A stretch of DNA of 64,000 bases from Sclerodactyla briareus (GCA_026419785.1 JAODTK010005608.1:1-64000); one strand, 5' to 3'; positions 37,171 to 51,930 are shown, counted from the stretch's first letter. Translations and numbers: made by a program. The notes: generated from the sequence alone by a model not told the origin.

Positions 37171-37929
37171 TTATGGCGTGTAGCTGGAGAAGAAGCGAAC
37201 CCGTCGTTTTGGGAGCAAGCTGGGGTCGTTCACGTTCGAAAGAGGTCATTGCCTTAAAAAAAAATATTCCCATGCGAAAACTCAGATAACATTTGAGCGT
37301 GTTTCTTCGGGTTCGTTGTTTTTTTATTTTTTTTTATTCTCCTTATAATCCTGTGTGTAATAGTGATTGAATCCTTGACAAGCCCTGCGGATTCTCAATT
37401 ATTCCCATAGAAAAAGTGCTTTTCTCAATAGAAATAAGACGATCCTTGGCAAGTCTTCAATCCCACTCGGTAAGTGCAATGTGGACATTTCGAGCCCCGA
37501 AAGCTCCCAAAGTAGTCACGATGACGATTGACAATCAGGATCGGGTAGCTCGATCGAGTGTCACTCTCGCAGTTCGCGGGAGATGAGAAAAGGCGAAGGC
37601 AGGAATAGTTCTGTCATTGCGACAATGAGCTTGATCCGTACGGGTGACTGCACGTACGCCCCAAATTTCATCTTCCTCAGTGCCTATGAGATCCTTGGAG
37701 TAAAAAATGGGGCGTCGGTAGCGGAAAAACCCACGGAAAGTGATATATAGTATAGTAAATGAGATCCGTCGTACAGCGCTAACGATCGATGACATGGATA
37801 TAGATTGAATCGACGCGATTATCAGGAACCTGGGGGTGACCATTGAGCATGAGGGGACGGCAATCACCTTGTACAGTGTACCTTCTGAAAGAAACGTTAG
37901 TTTTCGTAATTATGTGATTTCAACATCCA

Positions 37930-38870
37930 TCTCGGAACGTATGCAACAATGGATCCCAGCCTGATTCGCTCTGTGGGCTTTTCCTTATTTTGACGAGTGA
38001 AAATCGTTCTAGATTTGTGGGTGTCGTGAGCTCAACATTCAGGACATTTCGATAAAATCACCATAAATGGGCCTGCGGTTAAGGCAATCACAGCTAGAAC
38101 TTCGAGGCCTAAAAAAGACTCAAATGTGTTCCACCGAGTCGATTATGGCCAGCCAAAGGCATTGAACAGCAGGTGAACCAACTATATGATAATTACGCTA
38201 CTAAAATGAGTGGAATTGACCACATATGTATGTGAGTTTTCATATGTGCGACGGCACTGAATCGATTGCCATTCAGTTTAGCATTAGTAAATATGACACA
38301 TCACCTGTTTCGGTTAGTTTGATCGTCTATGCATTGTTGCATATGCGTGTCAGGAATGGATGAGAAAAATCCACATATTTATGGAAAAACAAATGTTGTT
38401 CAGAAGAGAAACACACTATAAGTTTATGCAGAAAAACTATGAACAGCAGCAGCCAACGCATTACAACTTGAAAAATGGTGAATACGAGTACATGGGCAAT
38501 TTGTTTTACCAGCCTGGGAAACATCACTCCAAATGGGGAAAATTACACACTGGGTTAGAACAAATCGCACGGGTGTATTTGTATCCAACAATTTCTGATG
38601 TATTGTCGTCGATCGGCTTCCTGAAGAAATATTCCATAAATCTCCGTGTGATACGCATCCGTGTACGCATGATCAGTTAGTACTGTGGCTTATTTGGCCC
38701 ATACAGTGTTGGTCGCTTCATTTAGACACATTGTTTTTCCTCTGTGGAACCAATATATAGCGTTGCAAACCGAATAAGAACAATTCAGACACTAATCCCA
38801 TATAAGCCCACATTAATTCACATGAATTTTACACCCGCGTATCGGAAGCGCATACGCAACAATGGACTGT
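37930..38870. mobile_element. MITE fragments (AGGCTGGGATTCC family) in U2
   Basis: GTATGCAACAATGGATCCCA (about 37939) reads as one right terminus and CATACGCAACAATGG (38849) as a second. Internal words AACACACTATAAGTTTATGC (38408) and GATACGCATCCGTGTACGC (38648) match the MITE at 62533-62992. Confidence 0.5.
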
Positions 38871-41249
38871 GCTGATTGCTGATGTTCGGTCGCTTTCTCC
38901 TAAATTGTCTGGCAGGTTCGATGTATATGGGAGAAAAATGCCAGAAGGAGGGCCGGGCAGAATAGACCCGTGTCTTGGAAAAGATGACACCGATGGGTAT
39001 AGAGGGGGTCCGGGTTTGAAACCAAGGGCAGCCAAATTGGGGACAATAGATGAAACCTCAACACCGGGAGAAACTCATTTGTTCTGATGGATTTTTGTTC
39101 AGGATTCTTTTCAATAGTCGCCATGACTGAGAGTATCACGAAATGTACGTCCACATCATTGTTTACTCGCTGAAACACTAAACGCTAAATGGGCTTGGTT
39201 ATGAGACGTTCGTCACATGCCGTGTTAGGCAGATTCATAACAATGAACCTCCCTGTGTGCCATGTTGTCCTTATCGTTGGGGAGACGTCCCTGGTATGGG
39301 TATAGTGGCTCTTATCTGCCAACTATCTTCAAAACATTGGTAAAATACCAACGCCCCTCATTTCCATCCTTATCGAATGGACGTAATCGAGGGGGACTCA
39401 AACAATTGACCTCCGGATTCCCGTGGGGTAATCTAGAGACCGTTACTAACCGCGGGATCATATAGCAAGCATCCAACATAATATACACATGATAAATTAC
39501 ACTGATTAATTACCTAATGGAGGTCATTCGAACACCAAGATCAAAAAGCGACTATAACTAGAGTTTGATGAGAGGAGACATAACACAGAGCACAGGCTTC
39601 TGTGATGATAACACTCGATTGATTTGGTCACATGTTTAATTAACTGCAGCAAGTGTCCGTGTGAACAATGAGTCAGATAAATGGGAGAGGTGTGGCTCCT
39701 TCTATTTTGTTTCTTTTGTAGGCTTGTTCCAGACTGCAAAGATATCGTTGAAAAATATCGTCTGTAAAGAAATATATTCAGGAGCTTGGTTTTCAATTCT
39801 ATACAGGAATAAATCAACATAGGGTAACACTCACTCAGATTGGAGGCGGACGCCACGTAATCACAGGTTGTAGCATGTAACATGAGAATGTCAACTTAAT
39901 TTGTAACGGTAATTATTGGGGTGTTGAGCATTTGTTGGTGAGGCATGGTTAAGTTCATAATCAACTCACGTCACAGTAATCGGCCTGTACATTAGTTATC
40001 CGGGAAAAACACCTTTTTTTTGAAGCACGTTCTCTGAGGCAACCGAGATCACTTTAGAGTGATTTGACGATATTAATCGCTTGACGTACAAATCAGTTTC
40101 CTGCATACCAACATGAATATCAAAATGAAGGCTGATATGTTCTCAAGGTTCACTTTGTGTTCTGGCTTGTACATGAAAGTACGGATACTATGGTTGAGCA
40201 CCAGTAACAATCAAATTCAGATAATCATAAATCTCCTCAGCGTGCGACTGTCATTCCTACTACCGTCGTCAGGTAATATTTGCCGTTGTGTTGAGGAATT
40301 AAGATCAATTGAAAAAAAAAAAATGACTTGAATGTTAGTCATGGAAAAAACTGGCTGAGTAGTTCCTGGCTAGCTGGAATAGAAGGTTCACAAATGCGGT
40401 GCATTTTAATATGATCCACAGTGGACAGTCAGATATCATCTGACCATTAGCCTGTGGAGAATGGTTTTTAGGCTTGATGAGATGCTGTGGCGTACCAGTC
40501 TTACCTGGTAGATACTAACGTATATTATCGGAGGCTGATTAGGACCTGCTCCAAAAAGGATAAATAAAGTGAATTCACTGCCGTTAGAGTGGTCACTCAT
40601 ACACTCCCAGTAGATCGTACTGTTATGGAGTGAATTCACTGTATTATGGCAAGAAATCAAAAAGCCCGATGCCTTTCTCTTGTGGTTTCTACGGAATACG
40701 CTACCTCAAATGAATCTACATCAGAAAAGTGTACCCATGTTTTTTCCAGAATGGGGGGAAACTGAGGAAAGCGGAAGAAGGAACTAATTTCGGGTGAAAC
40801 ACATATCCACCGGGTCATTCCCGACCGCCCAGAACGAAAATTCAAATGTTCAGTTTTCTTTCTTCCCGCCTTCTGTCAACCTGAAAGAAAATCCATTCAT
40901 CGGCGCTCCGCGCATATGGCAACGCGGTGATCATAGTATATCACCCTCACCAACACTAATAAATCGTATTTGAAGACAACTGTTCGCTTCATAGGGGCCT
41001 CATAGATCTCGGACGGCCGTAATAATGCGGATGGCTTCTCATCATCAACTGATCAAGTTATCTCATAATCAGCGGGTGGATGGAGGGCGATACGTGTCTA
41101 GTGGACTTTTATGTGGAGGAGTTTTCTTCATTGAACCGATAAAGAGTTACCAGCATCAAGTTACTGAGGTTGCTCCTCATTTGACGAGTTCACTCACATG
41201 TGTAGGTGTACTAATGGATCTTTGTTAGCAGGGACCGCTGACAGCTAAA

Positions 41250-41761
41250 TCTTATTCTCTGTGTTCCTCTCTGTGTCGTTCCTTTTAAGATCCTTATTCA
41301 GATATAAAGCAATCAACTGCATGGCTCCTAGTTTATTCTCAGAGCTTGGTTCAGCTGCATGTTCCTCCCAGGATCTCTAGGTATCGTCCAAGCAAAGCTT
41401 AAAGTCGAAGTTCGCTCTCACCAAGTTCGACGGTGAGCGTCATTCGCCTCTGCTGCGCCTCCATTGGCTTGTGGAATACCTTTCCTGGCTCTGTCCGTCT
41501 GGCTCCGATGTCTTCTTCACTCGCACTTGTGTGGGACTGATTCTCTTGTTATGTATTTGTTGTTGTGTTTCTCTTTCTGGTTTTTGTCCTCTGCTTATTC
41601 TTTCTTTCTGTGTGAAGGTTTCGCGCTGACAAATCGTGCGACTATATCCAGGTCCGCACCCTTGCGGGCCTCGTATACGGTAGGGTCCTTTGTCCGGCAA
41701 GTGACGAGTGAAAAAAAAAAAAGCGCCTAGAGGCTTTTTGCATTAGGCGCTCTATCAGTCC

Positions 41762-41803
<42 letters not shown>
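41250..41803 (+). mobile_element. 5'-truncated LINE 3' end (L2/CR1-like) in U2
   Basis: Same insertion as at 26620-27146. The reverse-transcriptase C-terminal remnant is readable in pieces (IKAINCMAPSLFSEL; then SKQSLKSKFALTKF; then ERHSPLLRLHWLVEY) with stops and frameshifts between them. It ends AAGCGCCTAGAGGC, GCATTAGGCGCTCTATCAG and (TTA)n at 41762-41803. It has about 110 extra bases before the end (about 41615-41733), finishing in an A-run, which U1 lacks. The empty site is in U0 near 5235-5250. Confidence 0.8.
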
Positions 41804-41804
<1 letters not shown>

Positions 41805-42229
41805 ATTACTACACCAAACCCGGAGCTGTTTGCCAACGTAAAACTTGTAAGATATGGACAAATGCAATATTACTGTACCGACGACGATACAGATTATCAT
41901 TGTTTCCGTAATTTCTCCGGAAATGCGTTAAAGGTTCTGCATAATGACGATGAAAGTGACGGTACCGGTAATACGTTGAAAGGCGGTCTTAGGGTCTCGT
42001 AACCTACCAGGAATAACGGACGAGTCTGTTACTCTGTTCAGCATGGAGTCACCACAGGAATCTTCTCGGGCTGTAGGGAGAGCAATTTCACATTGACATA
42101 TGCAACGATTAACCGTATTGATACCGACAGTCCATTGAATCCGTCGCTTTCCCTCACGTTGCTACATGACAATGCCCAAGTTAAATTAACAGGCAGCGGG
42201 CAGGGACTGTAATCTAGTTCCTGTTTCCG

Positions 42230-42705
42230 TTAACTGTCATATTTCTTCTCATTATTGCTCTATAACTAATAGTTTTACCGTCAGTATTAGTTTTACTGGT
42301 CGGTATGTAGGTATGAAAATCATTTGAGAAAAAATGGTCTGAGCACGTCTACTCATTGGAAAAAAATACTGGGATATGTGCGTACTGAATAAAACGGACA
42401 TTGCCTGTATTTATGTTCATTTCCGTTAAATTGTCAACATTCCTCTTATTTCTCTGCAGAGTTATCAGTTATTACTAGTTGCCGTTGTGTGGAGGAATGA
42501 AAATCAATATGCAAATATGGAACCGAATTTCTATTCATTAGAAAAACTGGCTGCGTACCGTACGTTTACTTGCTAGCTGAAACAAAAGGCTCACACATTT
42601 GGTGTCAATTTTAATATAGATCCACAGTCGATAGTCAGTTACCCTAGCCGATGAGGAAGTGGCAGTATGACCGTTATGGTCGTACCAGTCTCACCAGTTA
42701 ATATC
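42230..42705 (+). repeat. Second copy of a unit segment inside U2
   Basis: Matches 40270-40520 of the same unit and 25590-25870 of U1: TTATGTTCATTTCCG, TTGCCGTTGTGTGGAGGAAT, ATATAGATCCACAGT and GTCGTACCAGTCTYACCAG. U2 therefore contains an internal duplication that U1 does not have at the corresponding place. Confidence 0.6.
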
Positions 42706-42708
42706 GTC

Positions 42709-43137
42709 AACCCCCTTCAATTTGCGCACCTGTCCTATACCTAGCCACACTAAATTCGTCGCCTAAGCTGGAGCCCCCGAAATCGGCAAAATTGTTTTCA
42801 GTCATTTTGACTGTTTCCATCGTTCTTTATTGGTCGAATCTCAATTTTGTAGTGGAAATTACGTATCTTTTCGTATCTGTTGTATAACCTCTTGAGAAAA
42901 TAGTCTGATTTTAGTGGCGGTCCGATCCAGTTCCGAGAATGCGCAAATTGAGGTGGGGATCAAATATAATGACTGATTTTGTTGTTCTTCCCATAGTTTT
43001 GATTTTTACCGGATATGGCGCGTTTGGGTATCATTTTGAAGAGCGCGAGAAGGTGATTCCAATGGTTGTTATATTATTTGGATCTGAGTCATACAAATGA
43101 AATAGTTAGAGTGCTAGGTGCGCAAATTGATGATGGA
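42709..43137. mobile_element. TIR MITE with TTCAATTTGCGCACC ends
   Basis: Left end CCCCCTTCAATTTGCGCACC (42711-42730) and inverted right end GGTGCGCAAATTGATGATGG (43117-43136). A third copy of the motif lies inside (ATGCGCAAATTGAGGTGGGG, about 42939). The unit sequence continues across it (GTCGTACCAGTC before; GTATATTATCGGAGG after), so it is an insertion. Target duplication is not resolvable, no transposase frame exists, and the superfamily is unassigned. Confidence 0.65.
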
Positions 43138-46100
43138 CCATGCTACTAGTGTATATTATCGGAGGTGGAAGGGGCCCACTCCAAAAACAACCAAGTGAGT
43201 TCAACTCCTTTAGAGTGGTCACTCAAAACACACTTAGTAGATGTTTACTGTTATGGAGTGGAATATCACTGTAATATGGGTGTTGGGGTTTTCTTCCAAT
43301 GAAGTGAAATGTCGCTGTTACATGGAATGATGATCACCTGACGGCAGGGTGTTAGTGCATCTTTCTTCTTATTAAAACCCTGCCTATGACCTTTCATAAC
43401 ATGGATCATACAGGCTAAATCTAACTCCAATGTTATCAGCTCCAATCGTCAATAAGCGTTAGAAAACAGGGGGAAATAATGATGGTTTCACCATTGATCA
43501 TGAGCTGCCTTTATTATGAACTAGTATAGTGATGTTGAAAGGACCTTTGGCCTTTAGAAAACCGGAAGCGGAACACAGAAAGCTGATAGCGATTGCAGTG
43601 CCCAGGGAGTTTGCACCAGGGTAGCTCGATGTATATCTATTAGTCTGCTATAACGGGTAATACTGTTGATGATACCCAAGCACTTACCTAAATGGATGAA
43701 TATCAACGTTTATACCTAGTGAACCTCATGTCACTAAGAGAAAGATCAAAGAGTCCACGTGGTCACTCGAGCGCGGAACCTTGAACAGAGATGAAGGTAG
43801 CAACAAGCATGACAACTTGTCATGTATCTCTGAATAATCCCCGCCTTCGGTGGCTCGAAAAGCGGTTGAGTATTTCTCCTCCAATAAACTGAAATGCTCT
43901 CCTGAAATTCCGCACCTTCAGAACCAGTCAAGCATGGCACACAGACTCAAACCAGTAGCTGTTATATCAGCTGTGACCAAATACTTATAATCGAAGCATA
44001 AAACTGCCACACCAAACAGTGATAAGAAGCTATCATCATTAAGTTTTTAAAGGGGCATTGGTCTCCTATTGCCACTTTCCAACACGCGACAAGCGTCTTT
44101 TTGCAGACGTCACGACGGAAAATCGCCTCATTGCAAGTTGACGACGATACGGTGTATCGTCGCTATGCTATGTCAATGCAAATGTTTCGATATACCGTGT
44201 ATGGGAGCTGCAGTATCATTATTCTACATGTGTTGCAACATAGTAGAACCTTACTAATGGGAACAATACAAAAACCGAGAAGGGTTCGAAGCTCTAAATT
44301 TGAGACTCAGGGTTATAAGATACGGTCTCTTCGTCTATGTAGGTTTCAAATCAGCTGTAATCTCGAGTGTGAGTTTAAACTTCCACGGGCGAACAGCACA
44401 GTTTATTATTATGGTTTGAGAGGAGAATGCCTATCTTACCAACATTTTCGTCGAACATTTTGGATTGCGGCAACGTACGTTTGAACGAAACTGACAATTG
44501 CCCAAGGATTGCCCAAGGTTCTGAAATACTTCTTTATTTGCTAATTCAAGACTGAATGACCAAGTGCATGTCCACTGGAGGAACTGAATGGGTTACAAAC
44601 CTGCAATTTACAACCAAATGATAGTATGATGAAACCATCTCTTTGCTGACACATGCAACTCTGAGATAGAATTGTTTTAATTACTTACACTCGGTTATCC
44701 TTATTTAGCTGTTCCAAATTCAGGAAGTAATCCAAGCATGGATAATAAATGCAGAATAATTGACGGAACGTCTTCTTAACTGAGACACAAGCAGAGTATA
44801 TCTCTAAGGCAAAATTCAGCAATCTGCTCATCTCTGATATTGACATGCCATCAACTCCCGAGAGTGTAGGTATAGAACGATAACTGAAGTGGATTCTAGA
44901 GATCAAACATTCAAACTCTCTTTGAAGAACCTATCCCCAGTTGAGATTTCCCAATTGTAGCAACATTCAAGTTTGCTCCGGTTGATGGGATTTATTGCTT
45001 ATTTGATGACATTGACCGACTCGTTGGCTGAGAATTCATGAATGTAGAATTCTAATTTTCTCGCCTCCCTTGTATTTCCTGGGACCCTGGATGAGCAATT
45101 CAAGATTTTGAATCCCGTAGAAATAATGTAAAAGATGGTCAGTACTCTGCGCCATGCGGGGAAAGTTCACGCGAGGAAAACGTCGTTCACGTCCTCGGAA
45201 AATACAAGTAGGTTCTCGAACTGCTAGTATCGACTGCTTCGCTGTCAGTGGGGGCCCCTGTTCTGTTAAGGGATTCAGCATGATCCCAACCAGCCTGTAC
45301 TCAGAGGTGAAAAAAGCAAATTGCCAGTCAGCAGATAATAAGAGCAGCGTTGAAAGCATATAGATGTGGCTATATAGTTAACCAGATCCTGCGTACTTTA
45401 CATGTAAATGCCATGACCAGAGACCAGCCCTGGGACTGTTTGTTGACCTTGTCTGTAATGTTATGTAAAATCGCCACTGTGGCCGAATTAAAGAATTGCA
45501 TGAATGTTGAAATTGAACACATAACCTGACCCCCTGTTGACCCATTCTCCAATTTGGAATATTTCAGGACCAACAGTTGACCACATCTATTGTACACTCC
45601 ATGGGAATCAACGAACTCCAAAAATTGTACAAGAATGCAAAATGGACAAACCGTTCGACCTCCAGCAACCCGGAAACGGACACTTTCGCAACTCAAGGTA
45701 GATGATGCTCACAGATATGAAAATTCGACCAAATTCGCATAAGTTATGCAAATTAGACATAGTGAATAACCTATTCTCAATATAGGTGTTCAAAAGATCG
45801 AGGCCAAAGGTAGACCAACACTGTTAAAAGTTGGACAAACATTGACCAACTATCAGAAATCCAGCCCAATGAGAGGCTAGAGACTTGATATGGGATTTGT
45901 CTACTGATTGGCCGATTTGTTTCACCAACTTTCGAGATTGTTTTATAAATGCCTGACCATCCAATATTTGCACAACCCTTTTTTCTAACAGTGTATTCAC
46001 CAATTTCCGTGACAGTCTGCCTGACTTTGAAATTTCGCATAAATCATGCAAATTGGACGACCTAATCAACAAAGTAACAATGAAATCTGATTAGTTCATT

Positions 46101-48189
46101 CCCCTAATAACATGTGCTGAGCCACATCGCCATAGCTCACGAGATCTCAAACAACGAAATACATGAAATGGGTTATTACACTACCTAATTGATCAGGCAA
46201 GACAGTGATACGGTATGGTGAGGATAATTCGATCCAGTAGATATACATCCGGACAATATGTCCCCGGCATACATGTCTTCGAGTAAGTGACGCGTGAATT
46301 GGGTGGTGCATTGCCAGCGCGATAGTAAAGGGATTTTTTCTCATCATACATACAGCTGGATTTGTTCCTCACTCGAAGTCATGACCGACTATGGGCGGCT
46401 CTGAATTCATGAATGTAAATTTCAATTGTTCTCACCTGCCTTGTATTTCCTGAGGCCTGAATTTGATATTGTAAAATTCTGTGGACTGTCAATATGTTCG
46501 ATCTCGATATTTAGCTGTGCTGCCTCTAGTAAGATACTCATGAACAGTTGAGATAAGCGTTGAATAGTGCCGAAGATAGTATGATGGGCTAAGTCATTTT
46601 ACAATGTATGGATGGTTGAAGTTTCATTCAGCCTTGGAATATTCGAGAAAATATGCATTAATAATATTGGAAATGAATGCCAGCATTCGATACCTCGATC
46701 ATCTACAAGGAGAACTTCAGTCAAAATCACAGCACTCAAAACATTCCTATTCTAGGATAAAATAGTGATCAGTCCGCGAATTTTCAAAAAAGCCGGCCAG
46801 CCGCAACAATGTTTTTCGCCACACGAATTTTGGTCTAATACTTTGTTTCAACGGATTTTTTTTTCTTTCAACTGTAGTCCTTGTATCAGTCGATACAATA
46901 GATTGCCACAGTATGAGTAGCTTCGTGGCTGGAGAGGCGGACATGAAATAATGGCTGAATGGCGTACTCTTTGTTCAACTCTGAGAAGAGCAGACTGCCT
47001 CAATTAAGGGGCGGTGACACTCGCTATGTGAGAATTCACTAACAATTCAGAAATATGTATTGAGTTGATTTCTGTGCAGTTCCACGGTAACGGAATGACG
47101 CTCAGACACTTTGGCATCTTCATAGATTTCATTTTTATGCCACCAAAACAAGTTTCCCTAATGCAGGTATCATAACCCCCAACTCTCATATTAATGTTTT
47201 CACCAGAAAAATATCGTTAACGAATTCAGTAACGGAATGACGTTAAAATGGACATGCATTTTTTCTTTGTCGATGTCCTCCTCTTGATAATTATTACAAA
47301 TTGCTGTCTCTGAACGGAGGGGAGAGGGAAGTCCACCTTGACCCCTCTTCAACGACAGCGAATCAGCTAAAATTATCCCCCCCCCCCCACACCCCCACTT
47401 TTTGGAAGCTTCCTACCTCCTACTTCTGCCGCAACGCCAGCAAACGCCATTGTAGCCTCTTTTAAATTGCTACCGGTACCAAAGGTGATGTTTGTCTCTC
47501 CAAGTAGCCAACGTGTCTAGAGGCAATTGGCCCGTCTCAGCTAGCTGTTCGACTGGCTCAAATATGTTGTTTCACGCCTCAATTTCGTAAATGAGTTAGA
47601 AGCCCCTTGAGCTTGCTGAATAAAATAATGAACTACATGCTCGCTTCACACCTAGTACTACACACATGGCAACACGGTTTTTATGGGCATCTGCCGATGT
47701 TGGCCGTCTTTCTTGCCCTTTACATAGCCATAGTCATGTTCTGACTATGCGGCTGTTTCTGTCAGTTTTAATGATCATATTCTAAATTGACTCGGGATTA
47801 TATTTGTATCACCAACAAAAGTAGACATGTACAGTCGTGGGGGTGATCGGCTTGCTCACCGTCCTAATTACCCTCGCAGGCACTTATATACCAGTACACC
47901 GCGTGTTATAGTCTAGAAGTGCTTTAGTGCTCGGAACTAGAATTAATCCGAGGATTGGCTAAGTTGTTTCCATGACGATTAATTGTAAACCTATCGAGGA
48001 TGCAGCCAATTGGAGAAAATAAGAGCCAGCCGTTATGCATTTAAAACGATATATGTATGGAGCAACTGAAGAATACACTTTGAATTTATTATGGTTCACA
48101 TCTTAGGATAGGAATAGGGTTGTAGAGGTGAAGGTGCGGATAGCGGTATGAATGTGAAAAATTCCTACGAAAAAGAAGATGTGTTAGGA

Positions 48190-48366
<177 letters not shown>

Positions 48367-50719
48367 AGGTCCTAACCTCTTCTCAAAACTGTATCCACAT
48401 AACCTCTACATGTTTATCGATGCATATGGATTGCATTAACCCCACTGCCGATGTCGCCTCCTATAACGCGCATAACATTTTTTCCTTATTCCGGAGAACG
48501 TAGGCTACGTGAGTGTCTTGTGTGCCTGATGTGCCTGTTGAGAGCGCTTGTTTGTTGAAACGACCACAACCTCCCACCCCCTCAATGCCTTTTTCCAAGA
48601 GTCCCGAGGAATCCGGTCTTTTCTCTTACATATGTTGAGTTTAGTTTTGGGGATTGGATATTTTTTATTTAATTCGATACCCAGTGCATTACAAATCTGA
48701 TTGAATGCGAAGTTGCCACTGGGGAAGACTATGAGCATCCAAGCATAGCGCCACCAGTGGTTAAAGCGAAGCGAACTATGGATGTTCATTCTAAATTCGT
48801 TCCTTCAGCTCAACGGATGAGGCCTCCCACAGCCGCGAAATAGAGTGTGTTCAACTACTGTTTCTCTTGTAGCATTGGTTATCTTCACGCATATGTATAT
48901 GCATTCCGTAGAAAACGTCTGAGAAGCTTCGGAATTTCAAATTTCGGAGAGGGGAGATGAGAGGCTCCTTAGCTATTACGGTATGTTAGTGAACGATAAT
49001 AGTAATAGTGCAACAACATGTTCTGATGAATGTAGGCAATGATTGATCTTAATGAAAGAATCAGTTACTTTCCTCTTGTTATACACTGATGTAGGTAAGA
49101 TGGATTTCACAACAACGATTTTGTCCTGTCCTGGAACAATTCAGGCACCATTTCTGGTAGTGACTATGGAGAGAAAGGTCAATCTGACTCCCTCATCATC
49201 GACTTCTACCGCTGAACCTGAGAACATGTAATGTTTTTAATGGTTCTCTGATCCCTCCGAGTAAATGTATGTCCAATTCTGACCCCTGTTGCGTCATTCC
49301 ACATTGAACGCGATTTCCTCGCAACACTCAACATATCGTTGGTGAGCCAGGAGTAATCATGAAGTGCATGTAATGAACTCTAAAACACTAGTTTGTAATC
49401 AATTCAAATGGCCATTCAAGCGTAATCAAGTCGTAGCAAATGTTGCACTACATTAGGCTCATATTGAAATAGTTTGTTTCAATCCAAACTACTCATATTG
49501 AGTATACCCTCATATAATCTTTTCAAAAAAATAATAATAAGTCAAATGCCAATTGGTGTCGTCTTGGTTCGATTTGAATCCCATTGAAGATCGGGACTTA
49601 TTGATGGGCACTAATCACGAATGTTTACTTACTGTGTGCTAAACTTTATGAGTTTATGAACACAGTTGCAGCGGGGATGCTCGACTAAAATCGATGGTCG
49701 GTCAGAGCGAATTCGGCTACTAGCCTACTACTATGTACGAGGTGCTCCGTTTACGCAGTAGAGTACGGCATATAATACGCAGTTAAACCAAAATGTTGAA
49801 CAATGAGGCTTGAACTATATTTATTTGGAACACAAGTCAATTCTGAAAGAAGTAGAACAGACATGAAACAATATGAGCTTACTCATTCTCATGAAGCAAA
49901 TCCAGTCCCAGTCAGAATTTCCCAAAATAACATGTTATGTCATTATACGTAAAATGGGTCTATGCTACTGGCGCCGATGATATTATTTCATTTAGATAAT
50001 CATGGGAAGGTTCACATAACAAACAGGTAGCGCTCGCAAAAGCCCCTCCCCCCTCCACATCAGGAAGACATACATTATGAACGACCCGGACACATCATAA
50101 ATGCGTCAGCTTTGGAACGGAACAGGCTGCCGCGATTCTCTTGTTGCAGATTCAATGATTTTCGAAGGACACGTTATTCAAATTGTCCATGCTCTAGATC
50201 TGCTTGTCCGATGTTGCGCCTATATGTTCCCCCGGGCTTTAAACAGGATCTTATCAAATTAACAGTCTGAACATGTCTGATGATATCAATGTATAGTCGA
50301 TTGTCGCTATCTTGGAACAGTCACTGATATGGAACAAAATTCACAATGCCTTGCGAATGAAGTATATCCAGCAAAACTCGAGCTACAACAATTCTCCTTC
50401 GGGAATTTTCAAGTTACGGGGGGGGGGGGGGGGGGGGTGGCACTTGCTTGTGAGTACGATGTCCTCAGAACCCTTCTGTCTTTGGTACCTATTGAATGGT
50501 CGTTCAAAACATAAACACGAAAAGTCTGTGGGAATGTTTTCTGGGGATTGCGAGCATCAACTACTTCAAAGTAGGCTTGTAGGTTGCGAATATAATGAAA
50601 GACAACTCTTATTTTTTATACAATCTAAAGGCCAGGAAAAGCCGATATAACAAGAAATTGAGATCAATCAGGGTTCTATGTAGGCATGGAGCAGTATGGA
50701 AAAGGAACCCTACTGTTTG

Positions 50720-51930
50720 TCATTCAGTCGAGGTCATCCAAGGTTAGGGGAGGCAAGGAGCTTGTCAGCACCAATATCGAAGACTGGCAAGCATCAATCG
50801 ATTCATAGCAGGCATTTAGTAAACGTTAGTGGAGAGTGGAAACCAACATGATTGCGATTACGTTAATCCCATTCCAAAGTCATGAAGGTAAGGTTGCGAG
50901 GTCACACGAGAATTCTGGAAGACACGATATGAGGTCACCTGGACAGGAGATTGAAGGTAATTATGAAGAGGTGAAGTTCTATTATTTCTCTGACCAGCGA
51001 ACGGTCATTCAAGGTCAAATTCGGAAAACAACTTATTCGTACGAATATGAGACGACAAACATAATAAGTTCCATAGGCCAAATATATTCAGTATTACGAG
51101 GGTAAACCCCTTCGGACCAGTTCTGGGTCAATATATGAAGTTTAACTTCAAAAAGCTGGAGGGTATGATCGTTGGAGAACGCAAAAAATTACCCAAGCAC
51201 ATATGTAAGAACAAATCCAATAATTTTGAGCCAGTTCAAAGTCAAGAGAGATCGACTTGTCAACAATATGAGTATGATAATCGAAACGACAACCAAAAAA
51301 CGCAGCAATTAGGTTCAACTAATCATTGCAAGTTACAGATAGGAAGTGGGAAGTTCATTATTGTTTTGGAGATCAAGGTTACGAGGTAAAATTCCGGAAA
51401 TGCGTGGGTTAGTACAGGAATTTGGAAAACGGATCGTTTCTTCAGTTCGAATCTGTCATAGGTGACAGGTCTAAATAGCGAAAACCCATTATTTGCTTAG
51501 CTCTTAGCCAACTCGAGTCATCAAGTCTAGCTAGTTTAATTTACAGATCAGGAAGTGGACATTTTCATATGTTTTTGGAGTCAAGGTTACCAGGTAAAAT
51601 TCCGGAAATGCGTGTGTTGTACGGAATTTGGAAAACGGAACTCGTTTATTAGTTCGAAATATGCCAATAGGTACAGGTCTAAATAAGCGAAACCCCATAA
51701 TTTGCTTGCTCTGAGCCAACTCGGAGGTCATTCAAGATCTATATAGGCAAATCAGAATACGACCGAGGCGAACACGGAAATGATTGTAAACCAACGATAT
51801 CAAGACAAACAATATCAACCATTTTCAAACTAAGCAGGCAGGTTCACAGATGAGAATTCCGCCTATTGGTATTTTGAATAGACTAAGTTCGAGATAGTTT
51901 GAAAGTTTGTTCGAACTACAACAGGAGAAC
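50720..51930 (+). repeat. Internal degenerate repeat block with AGGTCA words (U3)
   Basis: Exact TCAAGGTCA at 51009-51017 and AGGTCA-N4-AGATCT at 51725-51740. The sub-unit with AAAATTCCGGAAATGCGTG occurs twice (about 51385 and 51595), as in U2. Confidence 0.6.

Larger units (their letters stand above)
31360..47385 (+). repeat. Large tandem unit, copy U2
   Basis: About 16 kb, collinear with U1 and U3: GTGGGGGTGATTGGCT (31665), GCGGGGAGTGCCCGACC (34896), CGAGCCCCGAAAGCTCCC (37491), GTGTCTTGGAAAAGATGAC (38970), CGTATATTATCGGAGGCTGA (40508), CATCAACTGATCAAGTTATC (41043), GTATCGTCGCTATGCTATG (44154) and CCGGCCAGCCGCAACAATG (46793). It is longer than U1 because of a hAT-like insertion, a (TA)n expansion, a MITE and locally duplicated sequence (42.2-43.3 kb), partly offset by a loss of about 300 bp near 31730. 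Confidence 0.85.
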
